63,770 nt of DNA from an uncultured bacterium (GCA_902761035.1 CACWIW010000017.1:1-63770); one strand, 5' to 3'; positions 1 through 8,829 are shown, counted from the first letter of the stretch. Notes: generated by a model not told the origin, from the letters alone. Numbers and translations: made by a program.

Positions 1-99
1 TTCGCCTTGACAGCGGCGGCTTTGGCCTTGACCTTCGATTTGATTTTCGCTTTCATTGGTTTCTCCTTTTGGGTTGGTGGTTAGATGGTTATTCCACGC
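1..99. repeat. Left copy of 99-bp terminal direct repeat (assembly overlap)
   Basis: These bases are identical to 63672-63770. An exact overlap of 99 bases, an odd number typical of an assembler k-mer, indicates that the contig closes into a circle rather than having biological terminal repeats. It contains the first 56 bases (antisense) of the lysine-rich lipoprotein gene, which is intact at 63224-63727. Confidence 0.93.
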
Positions 100-451
100 A
101 GGTCTCGTCGTCGCCGGACTTCCATTCCTGCACCGCCTTCTGGAAGGCGTCGGCTACCTTCTTCAGCTCCTCGGGCGTCAGCACAAGATCGGCCAGCGCG
201 TCCGTGGTCGTCTCAACCGCGCCAACGGTCTCGCCATAGGCAATCTGCCATTTCGTCGGGCATAGCCATTGCAACGACCGCAGGGTCGCCAGCACGCGCT
301 TGGAGAGATTCAGCACGGCGACAATGCGATCCTTCTTGGCGGGGTCGAGGCCGGCAAGAGCGTTGTTGAGCAGGTCGAGCAGATAGTCAACCACTCCGCC
401 CATGCCGGACGTGAGGTACTTCAGCACGATTTTCAGCTTGCTTATGTTCAT
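89..451 (-). CDS. Hypothetical late protein, 120 aa
   Basis: Not recognised. The start at 451 (MNISKLKIVLKYL) has an AAAGGAG site a few bases upstream, and the ATG overlaps the stop of the upstream gene (ATGA), so translation is probably coupled. The protein is mostly predicted amphipathic helix, with a central LDPAKKDRIVAVLNLSKRVL stretch and an acidic C-terminus (SGDDETCVE). It lies between a holin-like gene and a lipoprotein gene, so a role in lysis or membrane passage is possible, but nothing in its sequence proves that. Confidence 0.7.
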   Translation of the reverse strand: MNISKLKIVLKYLTSGMGGVVDYLLDLLNNALAGLDPAKKDRIVAVLNLSKRVLATLRSLQWLCPTKWQIAYGETVGAVETTTDALADLVLTPEELKKVADAFQKAVQEWKSGDDETCVE

Positions 452-819
452 GTTGTTGTTCTCCTTTTGTTGCGGTTGTTGTTGATCGCGTGGCACAATT
501 GCCACTTGTCGAAATCGTTGTGCGCTGGGATCGCCGTGTGGGATGTCGGCAGATTCGGCAGATTCTGTCGCACCGCGTGCAGCCCTTCTTCGCCGATTGC
601 GCCGAAGGCGATGACTCCGAGCTCGAAGAAGAGGAGGACGATGAGCGCCCAGACCACGCGGTTCAGGGTTGTGTCGCGCTTTTCGAGAAGGGTAATCAGC
701 TTCTCGTTGGACTCCACGACGCCGCGAAGGTAGCCGTTGGTCTCGTCCATCTTCGATTCCAAGGTGTTGATCCGCCTGAACGTCTCCGCGTGAATCTCGT
801 CGTGTGTCTGCTTTGCCAT
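448..819 (-). CDS. Holin/XhlA-like small membrane protein, 123 aa
   Basis: The first 50 residues form a predicted coiled coil (ETFRRINTLESKMDETNGYL), followed by one strongly hydrophobic segment (VVWALIVLLFFELGVIAFGA, about residues 55-74) and a soluble tail. This coil-plus-one-TM layout is that of XhlA-type haemolysin/holin accessory proteins in phage lysis modules. The start at 819 has a good AAAGGAG site. It overlaps the downstream gene by 4 bases. Placement after the tail genes fits a late lysis function. It could instead be a spanin-like or superinfection protein. Confidence 0.6.
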   Translation of the reverse strand: MAKQTHDEIHAETFRRINTLESKMDETNGYLRGVVESNEKLITLLEKRDTTLNRVVWALIVLLFFELGVIAFGAIGEEGLHAVRQNLPNLPTSHTAIPAHNDFDKWQLCHAINNNRNKRRTTT

Positions 820-834
820 TTCTGCGTTTCTCCT

Positions 835-1698
835 TTAGGTCAGATTGAAGCGCGCCTTGTCCACGGCATAGTTGTGCGCGGCTTCCGCGTCGGTAAGTGC
901 GCGACTGTACATCCGCATGGCGTAGACATTTCCGCGCAAAACATACAGACTGTTATTCCTGAACATCGGCTCGTTTGCTATCACGAGGAACATTGAAGTG
1001 CTCCAAGTCGGCGCGGTGAAATCTCTCGTAAACGACGACTTCACGCCGTTGTAGAATACATGCCCCGCTGTTGAGCTGTCCTGAATCCCGCAGAAGTGGC
1101 TGATGCTTTGCGTGCTATATGTATCGCTCCATACGATTTTGTAACCAGGCGCGTTTTGGAGATAACGTATGCTATTATCGGAGGCAATTCCCTGTATCCT
1201 CTCGCGCACATCGGGAGAAGAAGACGCCGAACCGAGGCAAAGCCAGTCTGCGCCCGTATTGCTGTTAGGCTTCACAACGAACTCGATGGTGTAGTTCTGG
1301 CCGTTGAACGCATCCGCGATTGCCTTATTGATGTATCTGTACTCGCACCCGCCGCTGTATACGCGGCAGTTTTCGCCCCAGCTTGCGGTTGAGTATTTCG
1401 TGAGCGCGTTCCCGCTCACCAAGTCCTTCCATCTCGCCGCGCTCGTGCTATGCGGAGATGTGGCGTCTACATTACGGATGCCGTCGTAGCAGCACAGCAA
1501 GTCGCTCGTGCCCCAGCCGACATAATCCTGCACATCGTAATCCCTGCCACTGCCTGCGAGCATGGCGTTTCTCATGCCGATAAGCATCACGCCACCTCCC
1601 TTCTCCGCCAAGGCTGCGAAGGGCAGGCCTTCCAGAGGCGCGGCGAGCAGAATCGCGCAGAAGGCCGCCAGGAGCGTCTGTGTGAGCGTCTTACGCAT
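835..1698 (-). CDS. LamG/concanavalin-like tail-associated protein, up to 287 aa
   Basis: The body is a LamG-like jelly roll (motifs YTIEFVVKPN, HFCGIQDSSTAGHVFYNGV, and the closing MRMYSRALTDAEAAHNYAVD typical of LamG repeats), likely binding glycans. Two starts are possible. The long form (1698) has a Sec-signal-like N-terminus (MRKTLTQTLLAAFCAILLAA) but only a G-tract upstream. The short form (1587) has a strong GGGAGG site 7 bases upstream and begins MLIGMRNAMLAG, resembling the start of the neighbouring gene (MRIAARNAILAG). The short form is slightly favoured for the virion. The gene is in frame with its upstream neighbour, separated by one TAA. Confidence 0.7.
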   Translation of the reverse strand: MRKTLTQTLLAAFCAILLAAPLEGLPFAALAEKGGGVMLIGMRNAMLAGSGRDYDVQDYVGWGTSDLLCCYDGIRNVDATSPHSTSAARWKDLVSGNALTKYSTASWGENCRVYSGGCEYRYINKAIADAFNGQNYTIEFVVKPNSNTGADWLCLGSASSSPDVRERIQGIASDNSIRYLQNAPGYKIVWSDTYSTQSISHFCGIQDSSTAGHVFYNGVKSSFTRDFTAPTWSTSMFLVIANEPMFRNNSLYVLRGNVYAMRMYSRALTDAEAAHNYAVDKARFNLT

Positions 1699-1704
1699 TG
1701 GCGC

Positions 1705-2361
1705 TTATACCCCCCCCCCATTTGCGGCGGACGCGTCAGGGCCGATTGTGAACGCGCCTGTGCCTGCGTTGCCGAAGAGCTTACCACTCATGCGGTCGAA
1801 CATATAGCCGACGGCGGACGAGCCCGAGCCCACGCGCACCGGGATGAAGTCGCGGACGAGGACGCCGCCAAGTCCTATTTGCGCACCAAAAATTTTTCCA
1901 ATCATAAAATTTGCAGTCAGTCCTGCGTCGGTGTATGCGTTGAACATACATAGCGGATAGGTTGATGCTCCCCTGTTTGTAATATTTCTTGTGCTTCGTA
2001 AGGTTGTTTTGTTATAGAACTTTACGCTATCCCCTTCCATCTCTATGGTTTGCGTTTTTCTCGAAGTACTTACAGTCAAAGATTGGCTATAAGAAGCATC
2101 ATAACAAAACCAATAATGGGTATTTGTCGCCGCGCTTCGAAGACAAGCCCTATTGGGGGACGATTGAAATACTCCAATTATATTGCTTGATGATGGTTTT
2201 TCAGTATACTGAAAATCTACCCATAAGTAAACATCCTCTCCATTGAGATATACGCCAGTATCTATGTATTGCGTACCCGTGGACTGAAGGTACTCCACCT
2301 CCGCGTCATACGGAAGTGCCGCGCCGCCTGCGAGGATCGCGTTTCTGGCCGCGATACGCAT
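1705..2361 (-). CDS. LamG-like appendage protein, 218 aa, ending in a G10 tract
   Basis: After a short leader (MRIAARNAILAGG) comes EYLQSTGTQYIDTGVYLNG, the signature of LamG-like domains common in Kiritimatiellota/Verrucomicrobiota and gut phages. The domain runs to about residue 205. The start at 2361 has AAGGAGG and overlaps the stop of the upstream gene (TGATG). The last codons lie in a run of ten G (C10 on the + strand at 1710-1719), a slippage-prone tract. Base composition from about 1.9 to 2.3 kb is visibly more AT-rich than the neighbours, suggesting recent exchange. Confidence 0.7.
   Translation of the reverse strand: MRIAARNAILAGGAALPYDAEVEYLQSTGTQYIDTGVYLNGEDVYLWVDFQYTEKPSSSNIIGVFQSSPNRACLRSAATNTHYWFCYDASYSQSLTVSTSRKTQTIEMEGDSVKFYNKTTLRSTRNITNRGASTYPLCMFNAYTDAGLTANFMIGKIFGAQIGLGGVLVRDFIPVRVGSGSSAVGYMFDRMSGKLFGNAGTGAFTIGPDASAANGGGV
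1710..1719 (-). repeat. G10 homopolymer tract (C10 on + strand)
   Basis: Ten consecutive C on the + strand encode the Gly-Gly-Gly end of the upstream LamG-like protein and sit 11 bases before the long-form ATG of the next gene. Loss of one G would open the reading frame for roughly 40 more codons, to a stop overlapping the ATG at 1587. Confidence 0.9.
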
Positions 2362-2852
2362 CAGTAGCCCTCCTTGACGCACTTGGCGAGCAGCTCCTCC
2401 ACCTCCGCGTCCGTCCAGCCGAGCGCGGACTGGAGCGCCGCCTTGCCCGCCTGGAAGTTCTCGTTGGTCTCGTCAAACTCCTTGGTCACCAACACGAGGT
2501 CAAGCATCCCCTGCTCCACAATCCACGCCCGCGCCTGCTCCCACACGCCCTCCTCCATCAGCGCCTCCACCAAGTCGGCGGTCTCGAACACGCGCGGCGG
2601 CGGCGGCGGGTCGTCAACGAGGCGGTACACCCAGCGGTAGCCGTCCGCGCCGTCCGACTCGATGGTGCCGGTGCGCTCGTAATGCTTGCCCTCGGGCGGG
2701 TCTACGGGGTAGTCGGGCGAAAGCGGAAGGTAGCCAGCAATCTTGCAGTGGACTGCCTTAGGGTTGTAAACCTTGCGCCCGTTGATTTCCAGCACGTCCG
2801 GCGCGTACTCGGGCGTCATGTCCTCGCGCGGCTTTGCGAAATTCCTGTTCAT
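2361..2852 (-). CDS. Hypothetical tail-region protein, 163 aa
   Basis: Not recognised as a named family. The start at 2852 (MNRNFAKPREDM) is preceded by GGGGAGG. The N-terminal half reads as a small beta-rich domain (LEINGRKVYNPKAVHCKIAG) and the C-terminal half is helical, ending GWTDAEVEELLAKCVKEGY. A Pro run (DDPPPPPRVF) links the two halves. It sits between a fibre and a LamG-like adhesin, so it may be a fibre chaperone or attachment cap. Confidence 0.65.
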   Translation of the reverse strand: MNRNFAKPREDMTPEYAPDVLEINGRKVYNPKAVHCKIAGYLPLSPDYPVDPPEGKHYERTGTIESDGADGYRWVYRLVDDPPPPPRVFETADLVEALMEEGVWEQARAWIVEQGMLDLVLVTKEFDETNENFQAGKAALQSALGWTDAEVEELLAKCVKEGY

Positions 2853-2853
2853 G

Positions 2854-4194
2854 TTATGCAACCTCCCCGACTTGTTCACCCTTGGCGAAGAATACCCCAG
2901 GAGCGGATTCGCTGAAATAGAGAAGCGTCACGCCCTTTGCCTCCGCCGCTCCGTCCGCAAGCGCGGGAATCTGCTTGGCGTTGTTCTCCAGCTTTATCGT
3001 CTCTCCAGTCGGCGCGACGGGAACGAGCGCGGGAGCGGTGAGAGCCGCCGAACCTGTGCCTACCTCCACGCGGAGCCCGAAGTCGCGCAGCTTGCCAGAA
3101 ACGGCTGGCGGGAACGTCGGGAACGTGACGCGCAGTTCGTCGATCGTCGCCGTGATGGACACGCGGTTGCCCGTTCGGTCGGCAAGCGTCGCCTCGCCGT
3201 AGTTGACAGTCTCACCTTCGACCGTCTCCTGTGAAGCGGTGTTGATTACCGTTTCGGCTGCGAGGTCGTAGCGGAGCGCGGCAGCCGTGACGTACCCCGC
3301 GTCATTCGTGAACGCCGAGACGTTCGTCGGCACGGTCGGTATCGTCGGCTTGTTGGTCAGGTCGTCGTAGTCCCCGCTCGTGGCTACGGTGGCAAGCCCA
3401 GAAATGATGTCGCTCGCAGAGTGCGTGTGAGAGGAAGCCGCCGCGCCGATGTCAGATGGCGCGATTGCGTCCGAGCCGCCGGTGGCGTGGCTCGACTTGT
3501 GCGCCGTCGGCGTCCTTGCGTCGGCGAGGCGGCTGTCGTTGCCCATCACCACCTGCGTGGTAGAGGCGTCGCCCGAAGTAGGAACGTCCTTACTCGCGGC
3601 GGTGCCGGTCGGTACGGTGATGTCCACCGCCTTGCCCGACGGCGTAAGAGCCGTGCCGTTCACCTTCACCGTCTCGATTACGTTCACCTGCGCCCCAGCC
3701 GCGATGCCAGCGAGCTTGGTCTTCTCCGCCGTGGTGTAGTCCTCGGTCGAAAGACCCTTGCCCTCCACCTTGTCTACCTTGTCGTCGAGAAGCCCGTCCA
3801 CCGCGTCCTTGTCGTAGTAGTCCGCCGGGTCGAAGATGTCCGTCAGCGGTATCTCTATCGGCTCCTGCCCCGCGTCCGTGTTGAAGGTAATCACGAGGCT
3901 GCCGTCGTCTATCTCCACCGAGGACACCATGCCGTCCTTGATGAACGCGGTCGCGTCAATCTCGGCAACGGTGGTGCTGTCGTGCTTCAGCAGGATCTTC
4001 TTCGCGTTGGAGTCGTAGGAGCCGCCGTTCACGTAGGCGGCGAGCGACTGGTGCTCCGTGAGCGGGGTGATCGAGCTGGAGCCAAGCGTAATTACGCCGT
4101 TGTCAATCTTCGCGTCGGTGATGCCGTAGCCCGCAAGCGTGGTGGCCTTGTCCGCCTTGGTGCCGTCGTCCTCAAGATGCAGTAGTACGCTCAT
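2854..4194 (-). CDS. Tail fibre protein, 446 aa
   Basis: The N-terminal region has the phage fibre motif KADKATTLAGYGITDAKID and later similar segments (STEDYTTAEKTKLAGIAAGA; SDIGAAASSHTHSASDI), which are hallmark collagen-free beta-helical fibre repeats with the SHTH knob. The C-terminus is a compact domain. The start at 4194 has GAGGAGG 9 bases upstream, and a longer upstream in-frame ATG lacks a good ribosome site. It is placed directly downstream of the tailspike in the late operon, so it is likely a receptor-binding or baseplate-attached fibre. Confidence 0.8.
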   Translation of the reverse strand: MSVLLHLEDDGTKADKATTLAGYGITDAKIDNGVITLGSSSITPLTEHQSLAAYVNGGSYDSNAKKILLKHDSTTVAEIDATAFIKDGMVSSVEIDDGSLVITFNTDAGQEPIEIPLTDIFDPADYYDKDAVDGLLDDKVDKVEGKGLSTEDYTTAEKTKLAGIAAGAQVNVIETVKVNGTALTPSGKAVDITVPTGTAASKDVPTSGDASTTQVVMGNDSRLADARTPTAHKSSHATGGSDAIAPSDIGAAASSHTHSASDIISGLATVATSGDYDDLTNKPTIPTVPTNVSAFTNDAGYVTAAALRYDLAAETVINTASQETVEGETVNYGEATLADRTGNRVSITATIDELRVTFPTFPPAVSGKLRDFGLRVEVGTGSAALTAPALVPVAPTGETIKLENNAKQIPALADGAAEAKGVTLLYFSESAPGVFFAKGEQVGEVA

Positions 4195-4207
4195 TTTAAC
4201 ATCCTCC

Positions 4208-6571
4208 TCATTCAAATACGACAAGAACGCTTGCCGAAATCTCGGTGCTCGCCTCGAACCCGTACAGCTTTATTGTCAATCCGGCGTTGTTTGCCGATGT
4301 TACGCTGCCGAACGCGCCGCCAGAACCACAAGTCACATAAGCCTTCGGAACGCGGCCGTTGACTTTCGTCCCCATTAGAGTCTCAAGGCTCACCGATATG
4401 CCGCTCGTCGCATAGAACCCGCCTGTCGCCGTAGCCCCCGTCGTGCCTGTGACTGTCGTTGTGTATGAATATCCGATCATCGCCAGCATCGCCGTAGTGA
4501 GCGACGAAGAAAGATTTATCTCTCTCTCGACGCGAGTGCAGTCCTGCCGGTAGAGGCGCACTCCCGACACGCGTGAAGACCAGGACTCGTTGTCGTTGAC
4601 CTGCACACCGATGGTTCTGTTGTTGCTGTAGCTGTTCGGCGGGACATAGAGCGAGTTCCGGCCAACATTTATGTTGCTGCCGCCATTGATTTTGACACCA
4701 ATCGTATACTTCTCCGTGTCGGTATCGGTAGGGCAGCGCAAATGGAACGTATTGCCGTAGATATTGATGTCACGATAAACTGCGCCCTGCACAACATTCA
4801 CGCCCAATCCGCCCACCGGCACGGTGATCTCGTTGCCATAGAACAGGTAGAGCGACCCGCTGCCGGTGGAACGCGCCGTCTCCCCCCCATTGACATAAGA
4901 GTTGCTGTGGGCGTTGGCGTCAGTCCGCATGGCAATTGCCGCAGTTGAAAATTCCTCGAAGCTGTTGTTGGCGACAATCCCGATGCAGGTTCCTGCGTCG
5001 TAGGCGAAGTAGACTCCGACGTCGCCGCCCAGGAGCTTGTTGTCCGTGATGCGCGAACCGCCGTTCGACAGTATCTTCACACCACAGCGGCTGTGACTCT
5101 CCGTCTCCGCCGTGTTGAACGAACATCTGCTGATCTTGCCGTCGCCGTGGTCGGGATTGAAGTGATTTTCGACGCGGATTCCGCAGTCCTGGTATGCGCT
5201 GAATCCGCACGACTCCACAAGCCAGTTTGAACCAGCATATATGAAGACGCCCCTATACTGGTAGTTGAAGTTGCAGCTTCGGATAATCGACCCATTATTC
5301 TCTTTCTTGCCTTCCGCCCCGTACACATTGGAATAGTCCTCCGCGTCGGACACGGTGTTCAGCGCAATCGCCGCGCCTCCGGTCTGCGGTATGTTTTCCT
5401 CGTTTTCGTAGTCATAGTTGCAAATAAAAGTCAACCCTTCCACAATAACTTTGCTATTTGTGGCAATCCGCATGTATGTCAAATCGGTATGCCCATATCC
5501 CGCTCTGATAAAAGTCGAACCGATGTCGCCGACAATCTTCTTGCCTTTGGAGACGACAAGAGTGCTTGTTATAATGTAGGTTCCGGACGGAATATAAACC
5601 GTCTTATGACTACTGCCGTCAAGCGCCTTCTGAAGTGCGGCTGTATCGTCGGTAGAACCGTTCCCCTGCGCTCCGTAGTCCTTGACGTTTACTACATCGG
5701 CGAACCGGTCCTGCAACGACCTCGCTACGGCGTTCTCGTTGTTGTTGGCGGAATAGGCCGAATACACCCTCTTCTGCCCGGTGATCGTCTGCTCGCCTTC
5801 GAGATAAAGCGGAACCTCGCTTCCGGAAGATTCGTTCTGCTCCAGCGCAAGGACGAGCTTCCCGCGGGAGTTGGCCACGGCGGACACCTTGTGCCACTTC
5901 CCCTGCTCGTCCTGGACATGCGCCAGAGACGCGTCAATGCCGCGCTGTCCGTCAAGCACCCTGGCTACGCGCTGCTGACCGTTTCTGCTCGTCGTGCGGA
6001 TCTCGGCGCCGTTCCTGACGCCCTGCGAAATGGAGACTACGCTGGCGTCCACCCTCCCGGCGGCGGCAACAATCTCGTCTGCCTCGCGCTTCCATCCATC
6101 AAGACGCTCGATGCGCCGCTCGGTTTCCGCGATAAAATCACGGTAGTCGTCTAGGTTGACCGGCTCCTCCTCGCCGGTGCGACGCGGCCAGTGCGTCACC
6201 TCGTGGCAGTCCTTGAAGAAAAGCGTGAACTCCGGCGTGTCCTCGCTGTACGCGTCAAGCACGAAAAGAAGCTGCCGCGTCGCGTGCGGCGGGACGGCGG
6301 CGAGCATCTGCACCGTGTTGAGGTTCAGCTCGCACGAAAGCGTGGTCGTGCCGTCCCATGTATCGGGCGTCTCCCCCTCCTCAACCGGCATCGGGAACTG
6401 CGCAAGCGTCCTGCCGCGCTCATCCACCACGCGCAGCCGCAGGTTCGTGGTGTCGGCGATGGCACCGTCGCCGTTGTTTATGTAGACGGCGACATGCTCC
6501 CCTGCGGCGATGGTTCCCTTGAACTTCGCCGTCTTGTTCTTCCAGTTTGGTGTTATCGTCAGAGTAGTCAT
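4208..6571 (-). CDS. Tailspike with pectate-lyase-type beta helix, 787 aa
   Basis: Residues 1-150 form a BppU-like baseplate-attachment domain (LTITPNWKNKTAKFKGTIAA), followed by a coiled linker. From about residue 290 the sequence reads VVNVKDYGAQGNGSTDDTAA, the diagnostic entry of the Pectate_lyase_3 superfamily beta helix. Repeated N/G/S turns to residue 650 fit stacked rungs. The C-terminus is probably a trimerisation/receptor domain. It likely binds or degrades surface polysaccharide. The 3' two thirds are less GC-rich than flanking genes, as expected for horizontally swapped host-range genes. It overlaps the upstream gene by 4 bases. Confidence 0.85.
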   Translation of the reverse strand: MTTLTITPNWKNKTAKFKGTIAAGEHVAVYINNGDGAIADTTNLRLRVVDERGRTLAQFPMPVEEGETPDTWDGTTTLSCELNLNTVQMLAAVPPHATRQLLFVLDAYSEDTPEFTLFFKDCHEVTHWPRRTGEEEPVNLDDYRDFIAETERRIERLDGWKREADEIVAAAGRVDASVVSISQGVRNGAEIRTTSRNGQQRVARVLDGQRGIDASLAHVQDEQGKWHKVSAVANSRGKLVLALEQNESSGSEVPLYLEGEQTITGQKRVYSAYSANNNENAVARSLQDRFADVVNVKDYGAQGNGSTDDTAALQKALDGSSHKTVYIPSGTYIITSTLVVSKGKKIVGDIGSTFIRAGYGHTDLTYMRIATNSKVIVEGLTFICNYDYENEENIPQTGGAAIALNTVSDAEDYSNVYGAEGKKENNGSIIRSCNFNYQYRGVFIYAGSNWLVESCGFSAYQDCGIRVENHFNPDHGDGKISRCSFNTAETESHSRCGVKILSNGGSRITDNKLLGGDVGVYFAYDAGTCIGIVANNSFEEFSTAAIAMRTDANAHSNSYVNGGETARSTGSGSLYLFYGNEITVPVGGLGVNVVQGAVYRDINIYGNTFHLRCPTDTDTEKYTIGVKINGGSNINVGRNSLYVPPNSYSNNRTIGVQVNDNESWSSRVSGVRLYRQDCTRVEREINLSSSLTTAMLAMIGYSYTTTVTGTTGATATGGFYATSGISVSLETLMGTKVNGRVPKAYVTCGSGGAFGSVTSANNAGLTIKLYGFEASTEISASVLVVFE

Positions 6572-7020
6572 GCCGCCGCTCCTGTCTGTGGTGTCGGCGC
6601 GTTCGCCTTTGCGAGCGCCGCCGCATTGTCGATTTCAGTCTGCGCCGTGCGTATCTCTCCCGCCACAAGCTCGATGTCTGCGGGGCGGATGTTGAGCATG
6701 TCGAAAGTGCCGTCCATGTGCGGCGGCTTGCCGGGCGTCGGGAAGGAGACCGGCTCCTGTGCCACGGCGTCGCGGAGTGACTTCACCGCGAGGTCGAATA
6801 CGGCGTCGTCCTGCGCGGCGGCGGCAATCGTCTGGAGCATCGCGCCCACTCCCGGCGGCACGACGTTCATCAGAAACGCCTCCGCCACGGACGGGTTCTG
6901 CTCCGCCATGATGACTGCGGTCATGTGCCCCGCCTTCGTAAGCGAGAACGCGGGAATCTTCGGCACGACGTTCTTGCCGTACCACCTCGCCACGCCCTTC
7001 ACTATCGCCGTCTTCGTCAT
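6568..7020 (-). CDS. Hypothetical structural-region protein, 150 aa
   Basis: Not recognised. The protein is helix-rich and alanine-rich, with a predicted amphipathic centre (GVGAMLQTIAAAAQDDAVFD) and a C-terminal helix ending in a PTPQTGAAA tail. The start at 7020 has an AAAGG-type site. Its stop overlaps the tailspike start (ATGA), so the pair is translationally coupled. It could be an adaptor joining the spike to the tail. Confidence 0.65.
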   Translation of the reverse strand: MTKTAIVKGVARWYGKNVVPKIPAFSLTKAGHMTAVIMAEQNPSVAEAFLMNVVPPGVGAMLQTIAAAAQDDAVFDLAVKSLRDAVAQEPVSFPTPGKPPHMDGTFDMLNIRPADIELVAGEIRTAQTEIDNAAALAKANAPTPQTGAAA

Positions 7021-7101
7021 TTGTCTTTCCTTTCGGTTGAGTGTTGAAATACGTCGGGGTCAAACCGCCGAGGCTTGGCCCCGACGATGTTCAATACTCG
7101 C

Positions 7102-7722
7102 TTACGAGCCGGAAGCCGTGGCGGTCTTCGCAGCCTGGAGCTGCGAGTAGACGGCCTGCGACGGCGCGAACGTCTGCGGCGTGATGTACGTACCGAGCAT
7201 ATTGCCCAGCGTCGCCTTGAGGTTCGCGTTCTCCGCCTTGAGCGCGCCAACGTCCGCAGCGGTCTGCGTGTCGATGAGCTCCTGGCGCTGACGCCACTCG
7301 ACGAGGGTCTTCACAACGCCGTCGATCTTGTTGTCCGTGTAGATCTGCGACTTGAGCTGTCCGTTCTCCGCAAGGAGCGCGTTGTTCTTCTCCAGCATCC
7401 CGACGTAATCCTTCGTGACGAGATCGCAGTTGTTCCCGCCAAAACCGAAGCCACGCCCCGCGAGAGCGCCAACCACGGGAATGCCAAGAGCCGCGATTGC
7501 AAGGCCGAGAGCCGTGCCGGTCATGCCGCCGCCGCGCCCGATGTTGATGTTGCCGCCGAAGCCGCGCATCAGATCGCCGAAGCCGCCGCCGTAGCCGTAG
7601 CCCGGAAACGCCACGGGATAGCCGTAGCCGCCCCAGCCGCCGCCCCACGGGCCGCCCCAGCCGTTGTTGTTGGGATACTGGTTGATCGTGGTCGATCCCT
7701 CAGTTTTGGTTGTTTCATCCAT
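7102..7722 (-). CDS. Gly/Tyr-rich virion-associated protein, 206 aa
   Basis: Residues 18-70 are a Gly/Trp/Tyr-rich low-complexity run (GWGGPWGGGWGGYGYPVAFP) followed by a hydrophobic segment (GMTGTALGLAIAALGIPVVG). The C-terminal half is a coiled coil (KNNALLAENGQLKSQIYTDN and VGALKAENANLKATLGNMLG). The layout suggests a self-assembling or membrane-contacting virion protein. Proteins of this type are frequent near capsid genes in gut phages without assigned function. The start has AAAGGAG upstream. Confidence 0.65.
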   Translation of the reverse strand: MDETTKTEGSTTINQYPNNNGWGGPWGGGWGGYGYPVAFPGYGYGGGFGDLMRGFGGNINIGRGGGMTGTALGLAIAALGIPVVGALAGRGFGFGGNNCDLVTKDYVGMLEKNNALLAENGQLKSQIYTDNKIDGVVKTLVEWRQRQELIDTQTAADVGALKAENANLKATLGNMLGTYITPQTFAPSQAVYSQLQAAKTATASGS

Positions 7723-7790
7723 GTTGGTGTTTCTCCTTTTTGGATTTGTCTTGGTTTACGCCGCCCGCACCGTGCGGACGGTGAAATCAC

Positions 7791-8093
7791 CTACTTCGCG
7801 GCGGACTTCTTCGCCGCATCGTCGCTTTCGATGAGGTCGGCCGCTGCGCACACCTTCTGCATCGTCTTGTGTTCGAGGTAGCCGTGCATCCACATCGCCG
7901 CCGCCATGATGGCCGTGCCGTGTTCTCCAGGCTTGTTAGCGTGCATTGCCACGTAGTCTGCCGCCTTCTGAACGCTCTCCCAGGTGTCCTCCACCTTGAA
8001 CGGGAGCTTGAGGCTGTTGAGCATGGAGACGCCGCCCTCGCGGAACTCCGCGAACGCCGCCATCTTCACCATCTTCTTCGTTTCCTTCGTCAT
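7791..8093 (-). CDS. Hypothetical protein, 100 aa
   Basis: Not recognised. The start at 8093 (MTKETKKMVKMAAFAEFREGG) has AAAGGA upstream; a longer frame upstream overlaps the neighbour and lacks a better site. It is helical, with a histidine-rich centre (MHANKPGEHGTAIMAAAMWM) and a Lys/Ala-rich tail. It lies between a neck-like protein and the Gly-rich protein in the late operon. Confidence 0.6.
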   Translation of the reverse strand: MTKETKKMVKMAAFAEFREGGVSMLNSLKLPFKVEDTWESVQKAADYVAMHANKPGEHGTAIMAAAMWMHGYLEHKTMQKVCAAADLIESDDAAKKSAAK

Positions 8094-8138
8094 GGCATCA
8101 TCCTTTCCTTGCCCCCTCGGCACGCGCCTCGGGGAAAT

Positions 8139-8765
8139 CTACATGAACAGCCCCCCACACGGGATTGCACTCTCGCTGCCGCCGTCGGCGGGAGAGCCGA
8201 GCCGCCTGTACGCCGCCTCGTTTATCGCATCCGTGTACTTTGCGCCGTACTCCGCCGCCCTCTGCGGATCATTCCACGCCCGCTTCATCGACAGAAGGTG
8301 GTACATCGCGCCCGCCACAATCGCCTCGGCGTAGCGCTCCTTGAACCAGCGCGGGCAGTCCTCGCCGCCCGCCTTCGGGTAGACCGAATACCTGAGAACC
8401 GCGTGGTCGCCCTCGCAGACGCAGTATTTCGCGACGATGTGCGGCGTCGGGTAGTCCTTGACCTCGAATGGAACCGACGCGCCACGCACCGTGAAGCTCA
8501 GCACCGAGCCAAGCACCATTCCGTTCGGGACGCCCACAACCGGGAACGCATACACGCCGAACGGCGTCATCTGCGCCATGCACGGCTGATCTATCACGCA
8601 GGCGTCCGTCTCGCGGCAGAACTCCCTGAGCGCGTAGCCGAGCTGCTGGCAGATGATGAGGTCGTCGCAGTTCGGGAGCTCGGGAAGGATGAGCGACGCA
8701 AGCGAGCCGATGTTCTCGGTCTCCACTGGCTCGAACTCTATTGCGTTGTCTCCGATGTATGCCAT
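8139..8765 (-). CDS. Head-tail/neck-like protein, 208 aa
   Basis: The protein opens with MAYIGDNAIEFEPVETENIG and contains a helical first part (DDLIICQQLGYALREFCRET) followed by a beta domain and a helical tail (RWFKERYAEAIVAGAMYHLL). The same architecture (N-terminal helix, CxE/W core, AxxxGAxxHLL helix near the end) recurs in the proteins at 62035-62742 and 62746-63129, which also sit in the late operon. This suggests paralogous or analogous neck/connector subunits. No name is assigned. Confidence 0.6.
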   Translation of the reverse strand: MAYIGDNAIEFEPVETENIGSLASLILPELPNCDDLIICQQLGYALREFCRETDACVIDQPCMAQMTPFGVYAFPVVGVPNGMVLGSVLSFTVRGASVPFEVKDYPTPHIVAKYCVCEGDHAVLRYSVYPKAGGEDCPRWFKERYAEAIVAGAMYHLLSMKRAWNDPQRAAEYGAKYTDAINEAAYRRLGSPADGGSESAIPCGGLFM

Positions 8766-8829
8766 TGTCGCTCCTGTTGGTAATCTGCGGCTGGCGGACG
8801 CGAACCCGCATCCGCCAGCCGCGATTGGG

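Noticed and set aside
835..6571. Diversity-generating retroelement linked to tail genes
   Set aside because: No reverse transcriptase gene and no template/variable repeat pair was seen in the window.
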